The notes under the pieces were generated by a model. The model was not told where the DNA came from. It saw only the letters and a list, made by a program, of their open reading frames with translations, and did no database searches. The translations under genes were made by a program, and so were the position numbers. Below are positions 35,903 through 45,836 of a stretch of DNA of 64,000 nt, piece after piece. How positions within the stretch are numbered: position 1 is the first letter of the stretch; each line of letters starts with the position of its first letter. Source of the stretch: an uncultured Maribacter sp. (GTDB lineage Bacteria > Bacteroidota > Bacteroidia > Flavobacteriales > Flavobacteriaceae); NCBI GenBank assembly GCA_947493885.1, contig CANLTE010000001.1, forward strand, positions 1-64,000. The letters are read 5' to 3'.

Positions 35903-38900
35903 TTAAAAATCAATTTTAACACCCAAAGCAATAGTTCTTGGGTTAGGGTATGCTCCCTTATCTATACCTACACCTGCATCAACATTATTATTATTTGAAT
36001 TAACCGGAGTTGAAGACACTTCCGGATCATATCCAGAGTAATCCGTAATTAAAAACAAATTTTGCCCACTAACATATAATTGTAAAGTATTTACCCCACT
36101 TATTAAATCTTCAAAGGAATATCCTAATTTTAAATTACTTAGTCTTATAAAACTTCCATCCTCAATATATCTAGAGCTTAGCAAATTATTAGGAGCTCCC
36201 CTTCTTGGTCTTTCTGTTTGATTTTGAGGAGTCCATTGCCCTGCATTAAGCGGGGACAAATCATCCCTATAGTCTCCGGTTCCACCATTTATAGCTCCTG
36301 CCAATTGATTATATACATCAAATCCACTTGCTGCGTTTACAAAAGCGTTTAATAACCAATTTTTATACGTGACGGTTGTATTAAGACCCCATGTAAGTGT
36401 TGGTAACCCGTTTCCTATCACTCCTAAAACATTATTCCCCTCTTCATCCACTAAGTGTTTTGCATCTCCTGCTTGAACTCCTTCCGGAAATGTCTCTCCT
36501 TCTTTCCACGTCCCCATATAAGTTCCTCCAAAGAATGAACCTAAAGGTTCTCCTACTTTTATAACATTCAAAGGATTTGATGTACCGTCAATAGAATTTA
36601 TGCTTCCTAATATTTGTTCACGCCCTTCTGTTAATTTAGTTACCTCATTATCAAGGTGTGATAATGTAAATGTTGCATCCCATGTTAGATTGTCATTTTC
36701 AATAATACTTCCAGATAATGAAAAGTCAACACCCTTGTTAACAACTTCTCCTACATTTTGAAATTGATTAATTGTAGTTCCTGGTAAAACGGTTCTTAAT
36801 AACAAATCCTCTGTTGTTTTATGGAAGTAATCAATTGAGGCAGTAAGCTTTCCACTAAAAAAACCAGCATCTAGACCAACATTTACTTGAGTTGTTGTTT
36901 CCCAAGTTAAATCTGGATTCCCCTCTTGCGAGTCTACTAAACCTATTAAAACATTTTCACCATCAAAAACGGTTCTTCCATTCGGACTAGTTCTATCAAA
37001 ACGAGCCGTTGCGTTAATATTTTCATTTCCAACTTGACCCCAACCCGCTCTAAATTTTAAATTACTTAGAACATTACTATCTTCAATAAACTTCAATTTA
37101 TTAAAACTATAAGCCAATGCAGCCGAGGGGAAATACCCTGTTCTATTCTCTTTTGAAAATCTCGACGATTCATCAACCCTCAAGGAACCTGTCAAATAAA
37201 GTGAATTATCTAAATTATACTGAACCCTCCCTAGGTAAGATTTAATTGCACTATTAGAGCCTCTATTGAAAAAATCTTCTCTAGATATATCTTCATTATC
37301 AGAGGTATAAAAATTTAATGTACTAGTTCCAGCAGTATTATATCCATTAGTTAAAACTCGAGAACCTTGAAATTCATATACGGCTGTAACATCAAAATTA
37401 TGCTTATTAAAGGATTTATTCCAATTCAAGATATTACTAATCTGATGGTTTGTAGTTTTTGCGTTAGAAAAATTAATTTGAGTATGATTTGCGTTTGCAT
37501 CAGATGGATTATCCTCTCTAATAAAAGATTCTATATTTTGACTAATAGTACCCACCCCAACAATGAGTTGATATTTAAGATTATTAGTAATATCATAACC
37601 AATATCAATATTTGCATTAAATCTATCAGCAGCCCGCTCTCTATTACTTCTTTTCAATGTAGCTATCGGATTAAAATTATTATTTGCAATATCGGATCTG
37701 GTAATATACTCACCACTCTCATCTTGTACCGGTAAAGTTGGATCCCATGTTAACGCTTTTAGTATTACACTACCCTTAAAACGATTAAAATTATCAGGGT
37801 TATTTACTTGAGTTTCTCTACTACCGTACATATTAAATCCTACCTTTAATTTATCCGTAATATTTGCACTTATATTGGATCTTAACGCATATCTCTCGTA
37901 ATTAGTAGTTATAACTGTCCCTTCTTGGTTAGCATAATTACCGGAAACAAAATATCTTATTTTGTTGTCTCCACCACTGATTGAAAGTTGAGTGTTATTA
38001 CCTATTGCTGTTTGAAAAAGCATATCTTCATAATCAAAAGGGTTATTTTCTAATGCAGTTATATCGTTATCTGAATATCGAGCTGCTGCACCCCCAGCAA
38101 TTAAATTAGTATTCTTTGTCCTAGCAAAATCGGCAGAACCAATGGTCGATATTTCATTTGCTAACTGACTAATGGTAAAAAAATGTTCTAAACTTACTTT
38201 TGCCTTTCCTGCACCTTTTTTGGTCGTTACTAAAATAACACCGTTTGATCCCCTAGAACCATAAATAGCCAAAGCAGATGCATCCTTTAAAACCTGCATT
38301 GAGGAAATATCGTTAGGATTTATGGTTCTTAAATCTCCGCCGAAAACACCATCAACAACTACCAGCGGATCATTGTTACCAGTAACAGAGTTAACACCCC
38401 TAATACGTACCTTATAGCCTGCTCCTGGAGCACCTCCTTTAGCCACTGTAACGCCTGCTGCCCTTCCTTGCAATGCTTCTTCAACTCTCGTTACCGGTTG
38501 ATTTTCAAAAGACTTTGTGCTTACGCTTGAAATAGCCCCAGTTAAATCACTCTTCTTTGCTGTACCATAGCCTATTACAACAACAGCATCTAATTCCTCC
38601 ACATCTGGATCCAACTGAACTGCAATTGTAGATTGGCTTCCTACCGTTACTTCTTTTTTAGTAAATCCAATGTATGAAATCACCAAAACGTCATCTGACG
38701 AAGCATTAATAGTAAAATTTCCATCAAAATCGGATACAACACCGTTGGTTGTTCCCTTAACAACAATATTCGCTCCTGGTATCGGCACACTTTCATTGTC
38801 TACTACAGTACCCGAAATAGTATTTTGCGCATGAACCTGTTGAAGACCCAATAACAAAAGAAACATTCCAAACGGAATACCTTTAGTTAAAAATTCGAAT

Positions 38901-38914
38901 AACTTTTTTTTCAT
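35903..38914 (-). CDS. SusC/RagA-family TonB-dependent outer-membrane receptor
   Basis: A 1003-residue transporter. Signal peptide to ~30 (QQVHAQ), a carboxypeptidase D-like domain (ISGTVVDNESVPIPGANI ... FDGNFTI), then the TonB-box-like stretch DAVVVIGYGTAKKSDLTGAI and plug domain (RIRGVNSVTGNNDPLVVVDG, IYGSRGSNGVILVTTK), followed by the barrel to the C-terminus (PRTIALGVKIDF). It imports a ligand captured by the SusD partner. The susD start lies inside its last codons, so the two genes are translationally close. Confidence 0.96.
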   Translation of the reverse strand: MKKKLFEFLTKGIPFGMFLLLLGLQQVHAQNTISGTVVDNESVPIPGANIVVKGTTNGVVSDFDGNFTINASSDDVLVISYIGFTKKEVTVGSQSTIAVQLDPDVEELDAVVVIGYGTAKKSDLTGAISSVSTKSFENQPVTRVEEALQGRAAGVTVAKGGAPGAGYKVRIRGVNSVTGNNDPLVVVDGVFGGDLRTINPNDISSMQVLKDASALAIYGSRGSNGVILVTTKKGAGKAKVSLEHFFTISQLANEISTIGSADFARTKNTNLIAGGAAARYSDNDITALENNPFDYEDMLFQTAIGNNTQLSISGGDNKIRYFVSGNYANQEGTVITTNYERYALRSNISANITDKLKVGFNMYGSRETQVNNPDNFNRFKGSVILKALTWDPTLPVQDESGEYITRSDIANNNFNPIATLKRSNRERAADRFNANIDIGYDITNNLKYQLIVGVGTISQNIESFIREDNPSDANANHTQINFSNAKTTNHQISNILNWNKSFNKHNFDVTAVYEFQGSRVLTNGYNTAGTSTLNFYTSDNEDISREDFFNRGSNSAIKSYLGRVQYNLDNSLYLTGSLRVDESSRFSKENRTGYFPSAALAYSFNKLKFIEDSNVLSNLKFRAGWGQVGNENINATARFDRTSPNGRTVFDGENVLIGLVDSQEGNPDLTWETTTQVNVGLDAGFFSGKLTASIDYFHKTTEDLLLRTVLPGTTINQFQNVGEVVNKGVDFSLSGSIIENDNLTWDATFTLSHLDNEVTKLTEGREQILGSINSIDGTSNPLNVIKVGEPLGSFFGGTYMGTWKEGETFPEGVQAGDAKHLVDEEGNNVLGVIGNGLPTLTWGLNTTVTYKNWLLNAFVNAASGFDVYNQLAGAINGGTGDYRDDLSPLNAGQWTPQNQTERPRRGAPNNLLSSRYIEDGSFIRLSNLKLGYSFEDLISGVNTLQLYVSGQNLFLITDYSGYDPEVSSTPVNSNNNNVDAGVGIDKGAYPNPRTIALGVKIDF

Positions 38915-39406
38915 AATCTTAAGTAATTTTTAGAGTTAGTCACTAATAAGGAATTGCAAAAAAGAATTATTAAAATTTTATTTTTTCCCTTTTTCAATAT
39001 CAATTTCACAATTCAGAGTCAACTAATTTAACAATATCATAATTACAATAACACACTCGTACTAGACAATAACTAGACAATTCACATTACAACACACGCA
39101 ACAACAAAACATAACGAACCCAAAAATATATTAAGAAACAAAATCCACATCAAGAAAAAATAAAACCAGTCTTAATTACATTTTAACCATAAAATATTGA
39201 TAAAGAATATTTTATAAATAACAATGATTTACAAAACCCTTCAATAGGCTAAGAATTAATTTTGATAAAAGAATAAAAATAAACCAAAATAAAACTGTAC
39301 AAAATTCACATAATTAATAAAATAATAATAGACAAAATTATAAAAAAATGATTATTCTCTCAACTAGCCAAAGCATAAATAAAAAAATGCATAGCACATT
39401 GCATAT
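38915..39406. other. Intergenic region upstream of susC (no gene seen)
   Basis: About 490 nt of very AT-rich sequence, strongly A-rich on the + strand, with no ORF I trust and no repeat. It probably holds the susC promoter and leader (a loose TTTG, 18 nt, TAACTCTA arrangement is seen on the minus strand near 38932-38970). Confidence 0.5.
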
Positions 39407-39436
39407 TTTGTACAAGCATTTTTGGCACTATTTTTG
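39407..39436 (+). promoter_or_regulatory. Housekeeping promoter of the DUF4136 gene
   Basis: TTTG (39407-39410), 18 nt, TATTTTTG (39429-39436), about 50 nt upstream of the ATG. Confidence 0.7.
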
Positions 39437-39485
39437 TGATAAATTATTGTGAAAAAAATCCTTTTGTACAACAAAAAATATCGCT

Positions 39486-40046
39486 ATGGAAAAAAATAAA
39501 ATAATTGCGCTACTACCTATATTAGCCTTATTTGTTTTAAGCTCTTGTTCATCAGTCCGAGTACTCTCTGACTATGACAAAGAGGTAAACTTTAACGGTT
39601 ATAAATCTTATGCTTTTTATAAAACAGGAATAGACAAAGCTCAAATATCAGATTTAGATAAAAAAAGAATTCTTAGGGCCATTGAATCTCAAATGGGTAC
39701 AAAAGGTTTCGTGAAATCTGATTCGCCCGATATTCTAGTTAGTATTTTCACCAAAGAAAGAGAACAAGTTGACATTTACAACAATTATTGGGGTCCTGGT
39801 TTTGGATGGGGCTGGAACCCATATTTCTGGGGACCTGGTTTCGGAGGTTCTCAAGTATCTACTAGAACAGAAGGTTCTTTATATATAGATTTGATTGACG
39901 CGAAAAAGAGAGAACTTGTTTGGCAAGGTAAAGGTGTTGGAACCCTTGCAAATACTTCAAACATTGAAAAAAAGGAAGCAAAAATTAACGAATTCGTCGC
40001 TAAAATTCTAGAAGCATACCCCCCAGGCATGAATTCTTCAAAATAA
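39486..40046 (+). CDS. DUF4136 lipoprotein
   Basis: A 186-residue lipoprotein, lipobox SSC (C21). The pattern FNGYKSYAFYKTGIDKAQISD, RILRAIESQMGTKGFVKSDSPDILVSI and SLYIDLIDAKKRELVWQGKGVGTL is that of DUF4136. A Gly/Trp/Pro-rich loop (NNYWGPGFGWGWNPYFWGPG) sits in the middle, as is common in the family. Envelope-anchored, function unknown. Single gene with its own promoter and terminator. Confidence 0.88.
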   Translation: MEKNKIIALLPILALFVLSSCSSVRVLSDYDKEVNFNGYKSYAFYKTGIDKAQISDLDKKRILRAIESQMGTKGFVKSDSPDILVSIFTKEREQVDIYNNYWGPGFGWGWNPYFWGPGFGGSQVSTRTEGSLYIDLIDAKKRELVWQGKGVGTLANTSNIEKKEAKINEFVAKILEAYPPGMNSSK

Positions 40047-40047
40047 C

Positions 40048-40073
40048 ATAAAACCGCCAACTGGCGGTTTTAT
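40048..40073 (+). terminator. Terminator of the DUF4136 gene
   Basis: AAAACCGCCA / TGGCGGTTTT, short loop, T-rich end. Confidence 0.85.
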
Positions 40074-40143
40074 TATAAATGTAACATTCTACACTAAATT
40101 ATTAATTTTTGTAACTTTAAATGCAACTTTAAATCAATATTTA

Positions 40144-41895
40144 GTGGTATTTGAAAGTAATAGTATATTAGATAAGCTTCCCAACCATTTACGGCAATAC
40201 ATTAAGCCACAAAATTACGAACATTACAATACCATAGACCAAGCTGTTTGGAGATATGTAATGCGCAAAAACATAGATTATTTAAGTCAAGTTGCTCATA
40301 AATCTTATATCCCAGGGCTAAAAAAAACAGGGATTTCCATAAACAACATACCGAATATGTACGGCATGAATCGTATTTTAAAAGAAATAGGATGGGCCGC
40401 TGTGGCCGTGGATGGTTTTATACCTCCTTCTGCGTTTATGGAATTTCAGGCCTACAACGTACTTGTAATTGCATCTGACATTCGGCAGTTGGAAAACATA
40501 GAATACACTCCTGCTCCAGATATTATTCATGAAGGTGCTGGTCATGCTCCTATTATTGCTAATCCAGAATATGCAGAATATTTAAGACGATTCGGTGAAA
40601 TTGGCTGTAAAGCTATTTCCAATAAAAAGGATTTTGAATTATACGAAGCGGTCAGACATTTATCCATCATTAAGGAAGCAATGGAAACTACAAAAACAGA
40701 GATTGAAAAAGCAGAAAAAAATATTGAAGAGCTTCAAAATAACATGGGAACACCTAGTGAGATGGCTCTTATTAGAAATTTACATTGGTGGACCGTTGAA
40801 TACGGTTTAATTGGAACTGTTGAAAAACCAACGATTTACGGTGCGGGACTTTTATCATCAATAGGAGAAAGCGCATGGTGTATGACTGATGAAGTAAAAA
40901 AAGTCCCTTATTCAATTGAAGCTGCTAATACTTCATTTGATATCACAAAGCCGCAACCTCAACTTTTTGTAACACCTGATTTTGCCTACCTAAGTCAAGT
41001 TTTAGAAGAATTTGCAAATACCATGTCGTTGAGAAAAGGAGGAATAAGTGGTGTTCAAAAACTTATCGATGCTGTAGATTTAGGAACCATTGAACTAAGT
41101 ACGGGGCTTCAAGTTTCAGGTAATTTTTCAAATGTCATAGCTCATGAAGGTCAAGTTATATATTTTCAAACTTCAGGTAAAACCGCACTTTCTTATCGAG
41201 AAAAAGAACTGATAGGCCACAGCACTAAAAATCATGCAACCGGATTTGGATCCCCAGTTGGCAAATTAAAAGGTATTAATATTTCAATTGAAAATATGAG
41301 TCCTAGAGATTTAAAGGCCTATAACATATATGAAGGTAAAAATGTTGTTTTAGATTTTGAAGGAGGAATTACTGTAGCTGGTGATATTATAACAGGAACC
41401 AGAAACCTCCAAGGAAAGATTATTCTTGTAACGTTTAAAAATTGCACTGTAAAACATAAAAGTACCATTCTTTTTTCTCCCAACAACGGATTGTACAACA
41501 TGGCCGTTGGCGAAAAAATAGTTTCCGCGTTTAATGGACCTGCTGATTTATCAAGTTTTGATTTAACCACCCACAAAACAAGTTTGTCCACCTTAAAAAA
41601 AGAGTTAAATGATAAAGACAGGAATTTGGAAAAACTATATCATCAAATTCGTGATTATAGAGAAGGGACAAATACCACTACTTCACGAAATAAAGTCTTT
41701 AGGGAAGTAAAAGAAAACTATCCAAACGATTGGCTTTTATCCATAGAGTTATACGAACTCGCTAAAGCAAATAACGATATTAATTTCTGTTCTGAAATCA
41801 TAAACCATTTACATCAAGTTAAACTTAACAACCCAAAATATGGACACCTAATTGATGATGGTTTAGCATTAGTAGACAAAAATCTGGTCAATTAA
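40144..41895 (+). CDS. Aromatic amino acid hydroxylase (phenylalanine 4-monooxygenase-like)
   Basis: A 583-residue protein. The N-terminal half is a pterin-dependent, iron-binding aromatic amino acid hydroxylase: iron ligands H129 and H134 in IIHEGAGHAP and E219 in WWTVEYGLIG; a helical insertion (180-200) lies between. Bacterial PhhA is usually about 260-300 residues, so this protein carries an extra ~300-residue C-terminal part of beta-rich then helical character, which I recall from other Bacteroidota homologues. The likely reaction is phenylalanine to tyrosine. Start is GTG 40144 since no in-frame ATG precedes the conserved region. Its end overlaps the convergent GSCFA gene by 4 nt. Confidence 0.88.
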   Translation: MVFESNSILDKLPNHLRQYIKPQNYEHYNTIDQAVWRYVMRKNIDYLSQVAHKSYIPGLKKTGISINNIPNMYGMNRILKEIGWAAVAVDGFIPPSAFMEFQAYNVLVIASDIRQLENIEYTPAPDIIHEGAGHAPIIANPEYAEYLRRFGEIGCKAISNKKDFELYEAVRHLSIIKEAMETTKTEIEKAEKNIEELQNNMGTPSEMALIRNLHWWTVEYGLIGTVEKPTIYGAGLLSSIGESAWCMTDEVKKVPYSIEAANTSFDITKPQPQLFVTPDFAYLSQVLEEFANTMSLRKGGISGVQKLIDAVDLGTIELSTGLQVSGNFSNVIAHEGQVIYFQTSGKTALSYREKELIGHSTKNHATGFGSPVGKLKGINISIENMSPRDLKAYNIYEGKNVVLDFEGGITVAGDIITGTRNLQGKIILVTFKNCTVKHKSTILFSPNNGLYNMAVGEKIVSAFNGPADLSSFDLTTHKTSLSTLKKELNDKDRNLEKLYHQIRDYREGTNTTTSRNKVFREVKENYPNDWLLSIELYELAKANNDINFCSEIINHLHQVKLNNPKYGHLIDDGLALVDKNLVN

Positions 41896-43109
41896 CCAAA
41901 GTCAATAAAAGAATATAGATTCTTTAAGGCCTTTTTCTTTTCTTCCAGAGATTTTAAAAATTTTTGATGCAGCTCCGACTTTGGGTTAAATGGTTTATGA
42001 TTCAAACCTTTTTGAATAGTTTCCACCATACCCATGGTGCCATAAGCTTTTTCCGAAATTTGACTTTCTATAAATCTCTCCCAAATATATTCAATAGCAA
42101 TGCTATTCGGATGAATCATATCTTCCTTATAAAAACGATAGTCTCTAAGTTCGTCCATTAGTATTTCGTATGCAGGAAAATATGTTTCGTCTCCGCTCAA
42201 CATATTTTCATTCACTTCCATCATATTTTCACTCACTTCCATCATATTTTCACTCACTTCCATCATATTTTCACTCACTTCCGACATATTTCTATCTACT
42301 TCCAACATATTCTCACTCCCATATAGCATATTCTCAACCTGTTCTAAAGTGCCTTCCGTTTCGTCAACCGCATTATCTTCTTCGCTCAACAGACTTCCTT
42401 TTTGAGACATAGAACCCTGTTTAGACGAATCAACCTCTTTTTCGTCAAATGAAGCTGAACGCAGACGAAGTAACGCTTGATGCGCACCCGCAATCAAATG
42501 TGCCTTACTTTGTTGATTTTCTACAAAACCATCTTTCAGATGACGAACAGGAGATACCGTAAAAACAAAGTGAACACCTTTATTAATTAACCTAATACCC
42601 CTAACTATTTTTTCTAAACTTATGGAAATCTCTTCAACAGACAATAATCGCTTATTAAACGCCTTTTGAGGTACTTTATGGCAATTTGCTACAGTTTTAT
42701 TAAGCTGTTTGTGCTCATAAACCCATGAGGTGCCTAATGTTATAATAATATGCGTTGCATTTTTCAGTGCTACCAGAAAATCATCCAACCTTCTATTTAG
42801 CTGAAATATAAGCTCTTGTTTTGATACATTGCTTAAATTGGAATGCACATCAAAAGAATGCCAACGTTCGTTCGAGAAAAACACGTCTTCTTCTGCGTAA
42901 TAATCTTTAGTAATTGCTTTAGAGACAAGGTTTTCAATTGCTTTGGAATGAAACAAAACACCAAACGGATTTAAAACCGATTGAAATTTATTAAACGCCA
43001 ATTTATTACCTATATTTTCTGCAAAACAAGAACCCAACAATACCAGTTTACTGCTATAATCTATTTGATTTTCAGCCTTATTTATGGGTATTTGGGTTTG
43101 AAACTTCAT
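41892..43109 (-). CDS. GSCFA-domain protein with heptad-repeat insertion
   Basis: A 405-residue cytoplasmic-looking protein of the GSCFA family; the name-giving motif is in LVLLGSCFAENIG. Other conserved blocks are NPFGVLFHSKAIENLV, IITLGTSWVYEH, VFTVSPVRHLKDG and DELRDYRFYKEDMIHPN, resembling an SGNH-hydrolase-type fold. Between HLIAGAHQALLRLRS and YFPAYEILMDELRD there is an insertion of about 90 residues that homologues of ~315 residues lack, ending in seven imperfect heptads (SENMMEV type). It is next to alaS, 9 nt downstream on the same strand. Function unknown. Confidence 0.88.
   Translation of the reverse strand: MKFQTQIPINKAENQIDYSSKLVLLGSCFAENIGNKLAFNKFQSVLNPFGVLFHSKAIENLVSKAITKDYYAEEDVFFSNERWHSFDVHSNLSNVSKQELIFQLNRRLDDFLVALKNATHIIITLGTSWVYEHKQLNKTVANCHKVPQKAFNKRLLSVEEISISLEKIVRGIRLINKGVHFVFTVSPVRHLKDGFVENQQSKAHLIAGAHQALLRLRSASFDEKEVDSSKQGSMSQKGSLLSEEDNAVDETEGTLEQVENMLYGSENMLEVDRNMSEVSENMMEVSENMMEVSENMMEVNENMLSGDETYFPAYEILMDELRDYRFYKEDMIHPNSIAIEYIWERFIESQISEKAYGTMGMVETIQKGLNHKPFNPKSELHQKFLKSLEEKKKALKNLYSFIDFG
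42201..42347. repeat. 21-bp minisatellite, 7 units, inside the GSCFA gene
   Basis: Units begin at 42201, 42222, 42243, 42264, 42285, 42306 and 42327, exactly 21 bp apart, each starting CATATT. Units 2 and 3 are identical; the outer ones diverge. The period is a multiple of three and the reading frame is kept. Confidence 0.95.
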
Positions 43110-43117
43110 CTTTTTAA

Positions 43118-45733
43118 TTATGAAACATAGGATTCTGCTTTATCTAAAGCTTCATCAATTCCTGATGGGTTTTTACCCCCAGCTGTAGCAAAAAATGGCT
43201 GACCACCACCGCCTCCTTGAATATATTTACCTAACTCACGAACAATTGTTCCTGCATTTAAATTTTTCTCAGCAACCAATTCCTTAGAGATATAGCATGA
43301 TAATAATGCCTTACCGTTCTGCTCCGTTCCGAACAACAGAAAAATGTTCTTTTGATTATTCCCCATTTCAAAAGAAAGGTCTTTAATTCCTGCTGCGTCT
43401 AAATCTACTTTTTTAGCTAAAAACTGAACACCATTAACTTCCCTTAATTCACTAACTAAATTACCTTTTAAGTTTTTAGCTTTATCCTTAAGTAGATCTG
43501 CAATTTGCTTTTTTAAACTACTATTTTCTTCTTGTAAGGCCGATACAGCCTTTACAGGATCTTTAGCATTATTCAGCAAATCTTTAACTTCAAATAATGT
43601 TCTATTATTTTCAAAATAAAAATCTTTTACTGCATCATAGGTAATTGCTTCAATCCTACGAATACCAGCGGCAACAGCACTTTCTGCTTTTATTTTAAAA
43701 TGCCATATTTCACTGGTGTTTTTCACATGTGTACCTCCACAAAGCTCAACTGACTGACCAAATTTAATGGTACGTACTGTATCACCATATTTTTCACCAA
43801 ATAAAGCCATTGCTCCATCTTCAAGTGCTTGTTTCATGGGAACACTACGTTGTTCTTGTAAATTTAACTTACCTTCTATCCTGGCATTTACAAAATTTTC
43901 GACATCACGTAATTCTTCAACGGTTAGCTTAGAAAAATGCGAAAAATCAAAACGTAAGTATTTAGAATGTACCGCCGAACCCTTTTGTTCCACGTGTGTT
44001 CCTAAAACTTCGCGCAGCGCTTGATGTAATAAATGCGTTGCAGTATGGTTTGCCTCAGTTCTTTTTCGCTGTTTTTCATCCACAACCGCTTTAAATGAAC
44101 CTTCTATTTTTTTAGGTAAACTTTTCGCAAAGTGCACAATCTCATTGTTTTCTCTCTTAGTATCAATTATATATACAACATCTCCATTATTTGCTTCCAA
44201 ATAACCTTTATCACCTACTTGACCTCCTCCTTCTGCATAAAACGGAGTTAAATTAAATACAAGTTGAAATTGTTCACCTTCTTTCTTAGATGTTACCTTT
44301 CTATACTTAACAACCTTAACGTCTGCTTTTAACATGTCATAACCTACAAACTCTTGTTCATTATCATCGCTTAAAACTGTCCAATCTTCTTTAGACACCT
44401 CTGAAGCTGATTTAGAACGATTTTTCTGTTGCAGCATTGCAGCATCAAAACCTTCTTCATCAAGTGTATACCCTTTTTCACCCAATATAAGAGCAGTTAA
44501 ATCTACTGGAAAACCAAAAGTATCGTACAACTCAAAAGCTTTTGCTCCATTAACCTGCTTTCCTTTTGTATTTGCAATAACTGTATCTAACAACACCAAT
44601 CCTTGATCCAAGGTTTTTAAAAAAGAATGTTCTTCCTCCTTTATAACATTCTCAATTAATTGTTGTTGTTCTTTTAACTCAGGAAAAGCATCGCCCATAG
44701 TATTGGTTAACACTTTTACCAACCTATACATAAAAGGTTCTTTAGTATTTAAAAAAGTGAAACCATAACGTACAGCTCGTCGCAATATTCGCCTAATTAC
44801 ATATCCAGCACCAGTGTTACTTGGCAATTGACCATCAGCAATAGAAAAAGCGACTGCTCTAATATGATCAGCAATTACACGAATAGCAATATCAATTTCC
44901 TCATTTTTACCATATTTAGAATTGGTAATAGTTTCTATCTCACGAATTGAAGGGGTAAAAACATCAGTATCGTAATTTGATTTTACATTTTGTAAAACCA
45001 TACAAAGACGTTCAAATCCCATACCCGTATCTACATGTTTTGCAGGTAATGGCTCCAATTCCCCCGTTGCTTTTCGGTTATATTGCATAAAAACAAGGTT
45101 CCAAATTTCTACAACCTGAGGGTGATCCGCATTTACTAATGATGCTCCTGATACTTTCTTTTTTTCTTCCTCTGAACGAATATCTACATGAATTTCAGAA
45201 CAGGGACCGCAGGGACCTTGACTTCCCATTTCCCAAAAATTATCTTTTTTGTTCCCCATGATAATTCGGTCTTCAGGAACTATAGCCTTCCATAATTCAA
45301 AAGCCTCCGTATCCATAGATAAATTATCAGCATCATTACTTCCTTCAAAAACAGAAACATATAGACTATTTTTATCTACCTTAAGCACATCAGTTAACAA
45401 CTCCCATGCCCATTCAATAGCCTCTTTTTTAAAGTAATCACCAAAACTCCAATTACCAAGCATTTCAAACATTGTATGGTGATAAGTATCTTTACCAACC
45501 TCTTCCAAATCGTTATGCTTGCCACTTACACGTAAACACTTTTGTGTGTCAGAAACTCTAGAATTTTCAGCAACAGAATTTCCAAGAAAATATTCTTTAA
45601 ACTGATTCATTCCTGCATTGGTAAAAAGTAATGTTGGATCATCTTTAATTACCATTGGTGCAGAAGCAACTATTTTATGGTTTTTTTCTTTAAAAAAATT
45701 TAAAAACTGACTTCTTATTTCCTTGGAGTTCAT
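43118..45733 (-). CDS. alaS: Alanine--tRNA ligase
   Basis: An 871-residue class II synthetase of normal length. The catalytic domain starts [14 protein letters not shown] with [17 protein letters not shown]; the editing domain has the zinc-binding [11 protein letters not shown] and [16 protein letters not shown]; the C-terminal part ([15 protein letters not shown]) is the C-Ala domain. Translation starts at ATG 45733, about 80 nt behind a minus-strand TATTTTTG box. Confidence 0.97.
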   Translation of the reverse strand: MNSKEIRSQFLNFFKEKNHKIVASAPMVIKDDPTLLFTNAGMNQFKEYFLGNSVAENSRVSDTQKCLRVSGKHNDLEEVGKDTYHHTMFEMLGNWSFGDYFKKEAIEWAWELLTDVLKVDKNSLYVSVFEGSNDADNLSMDTEAFELWKAIVPEDRIIMGNKKDNFWEMGSQGPCGPCSEIHVDIRSEEEKKKVSGASLVNADHPQVVEIWNLVFMQYNRKATGELEPLPAKHVDTGMGFERLCMVLQNVKSNYDTDVFTPSIREIETITNSKYGKNEEIDIAIRVIADHIRAVAFSIADGQLPSNTGAGYVIRRILRRAVRYGFTFLNTKEPFMYRLVKVLTNTMGDAFPELKEQQQLIENVIKEEEHSFLKTLDQGLVLLDTVIANTKGKQVNGAKAFELYDTFGFPVDLTALILGEKGYTLDEEGFDAAMLQQKNRSKSASEVSKEDWTVLSDDNEQEFVGYDMLKADVKVVKYRKVTSKKEGEQFQLVFNLTPFYAEGGGQVGDKGYLEANNGDVVYIIDTKRENNEIVHFAKSLPKKIEGSFKAVVDEKQRKRTEANHTATHLLHQALREVLGTHVEQKGSAVHSKYLRFDFSHFSKLTVEELRDVENFVNARIEGKLNLQEQRSVPMKQALEDGAMALFGEKYGDTVRTIKFGQSVELCGGTHVKNTSEIWHFKIKAESAVAAGIRRIEAITYDAVKDFYFENNRTLFEVKDLLNNAKDPVKAVSALQEENSSLKKQIADLLKDKAKNLKGNLVSELREVNGVQFLAKKVDLDAAGIKDLSFEMGNNQKNIFLLFGTEQNGKALLSCYISKELVAEKNLNAGTIVRELGKYIQGGGGGQPFFATAGGKNPSGIDEALDKAESYVS

Positions 45734-45783
45734 ATAAATTGGTAAGGTTTTGCTAATTTCACTAGTTTATGCAAAACAATTTT

Positions 45784-45791
45784 TATATTTG
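45784..45791 (+). promoter_or_regulatory. -7 promoter box of the M23 operon
   Basis: TATATTTG, about 45 nt upstream of the M23 peptidase ATG. Confidence 0.45.
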
Positions 45792-45813
45792 TTTGTTATG
45801 TCAAATGACGGTA

Positions 45814-45821
45814 CAAAAATA
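45814..45821 (-). promoter_or_regulatory. -7 promoter box of alaS
   Basis: Minus-strand TATTTTTG, 80 nt upstream of the alaS ATG; the two divergent boxes face each other within 40 bp. Confidence 0.45.
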
Positions 45822-45836
45822 GGATAAAATCCATTC

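Noticed and set aside
42201-42347. CRISPR array
   Set aside because: Repeats are head to tail without spacers and keep a reading frame in a conserved gene.
44705-44712. TGTTAACC on the minus strand inside alaS
   Set aside because: No TAAAAAGG-like box 17 nt downstream and no gene start; a chance 8-mer.
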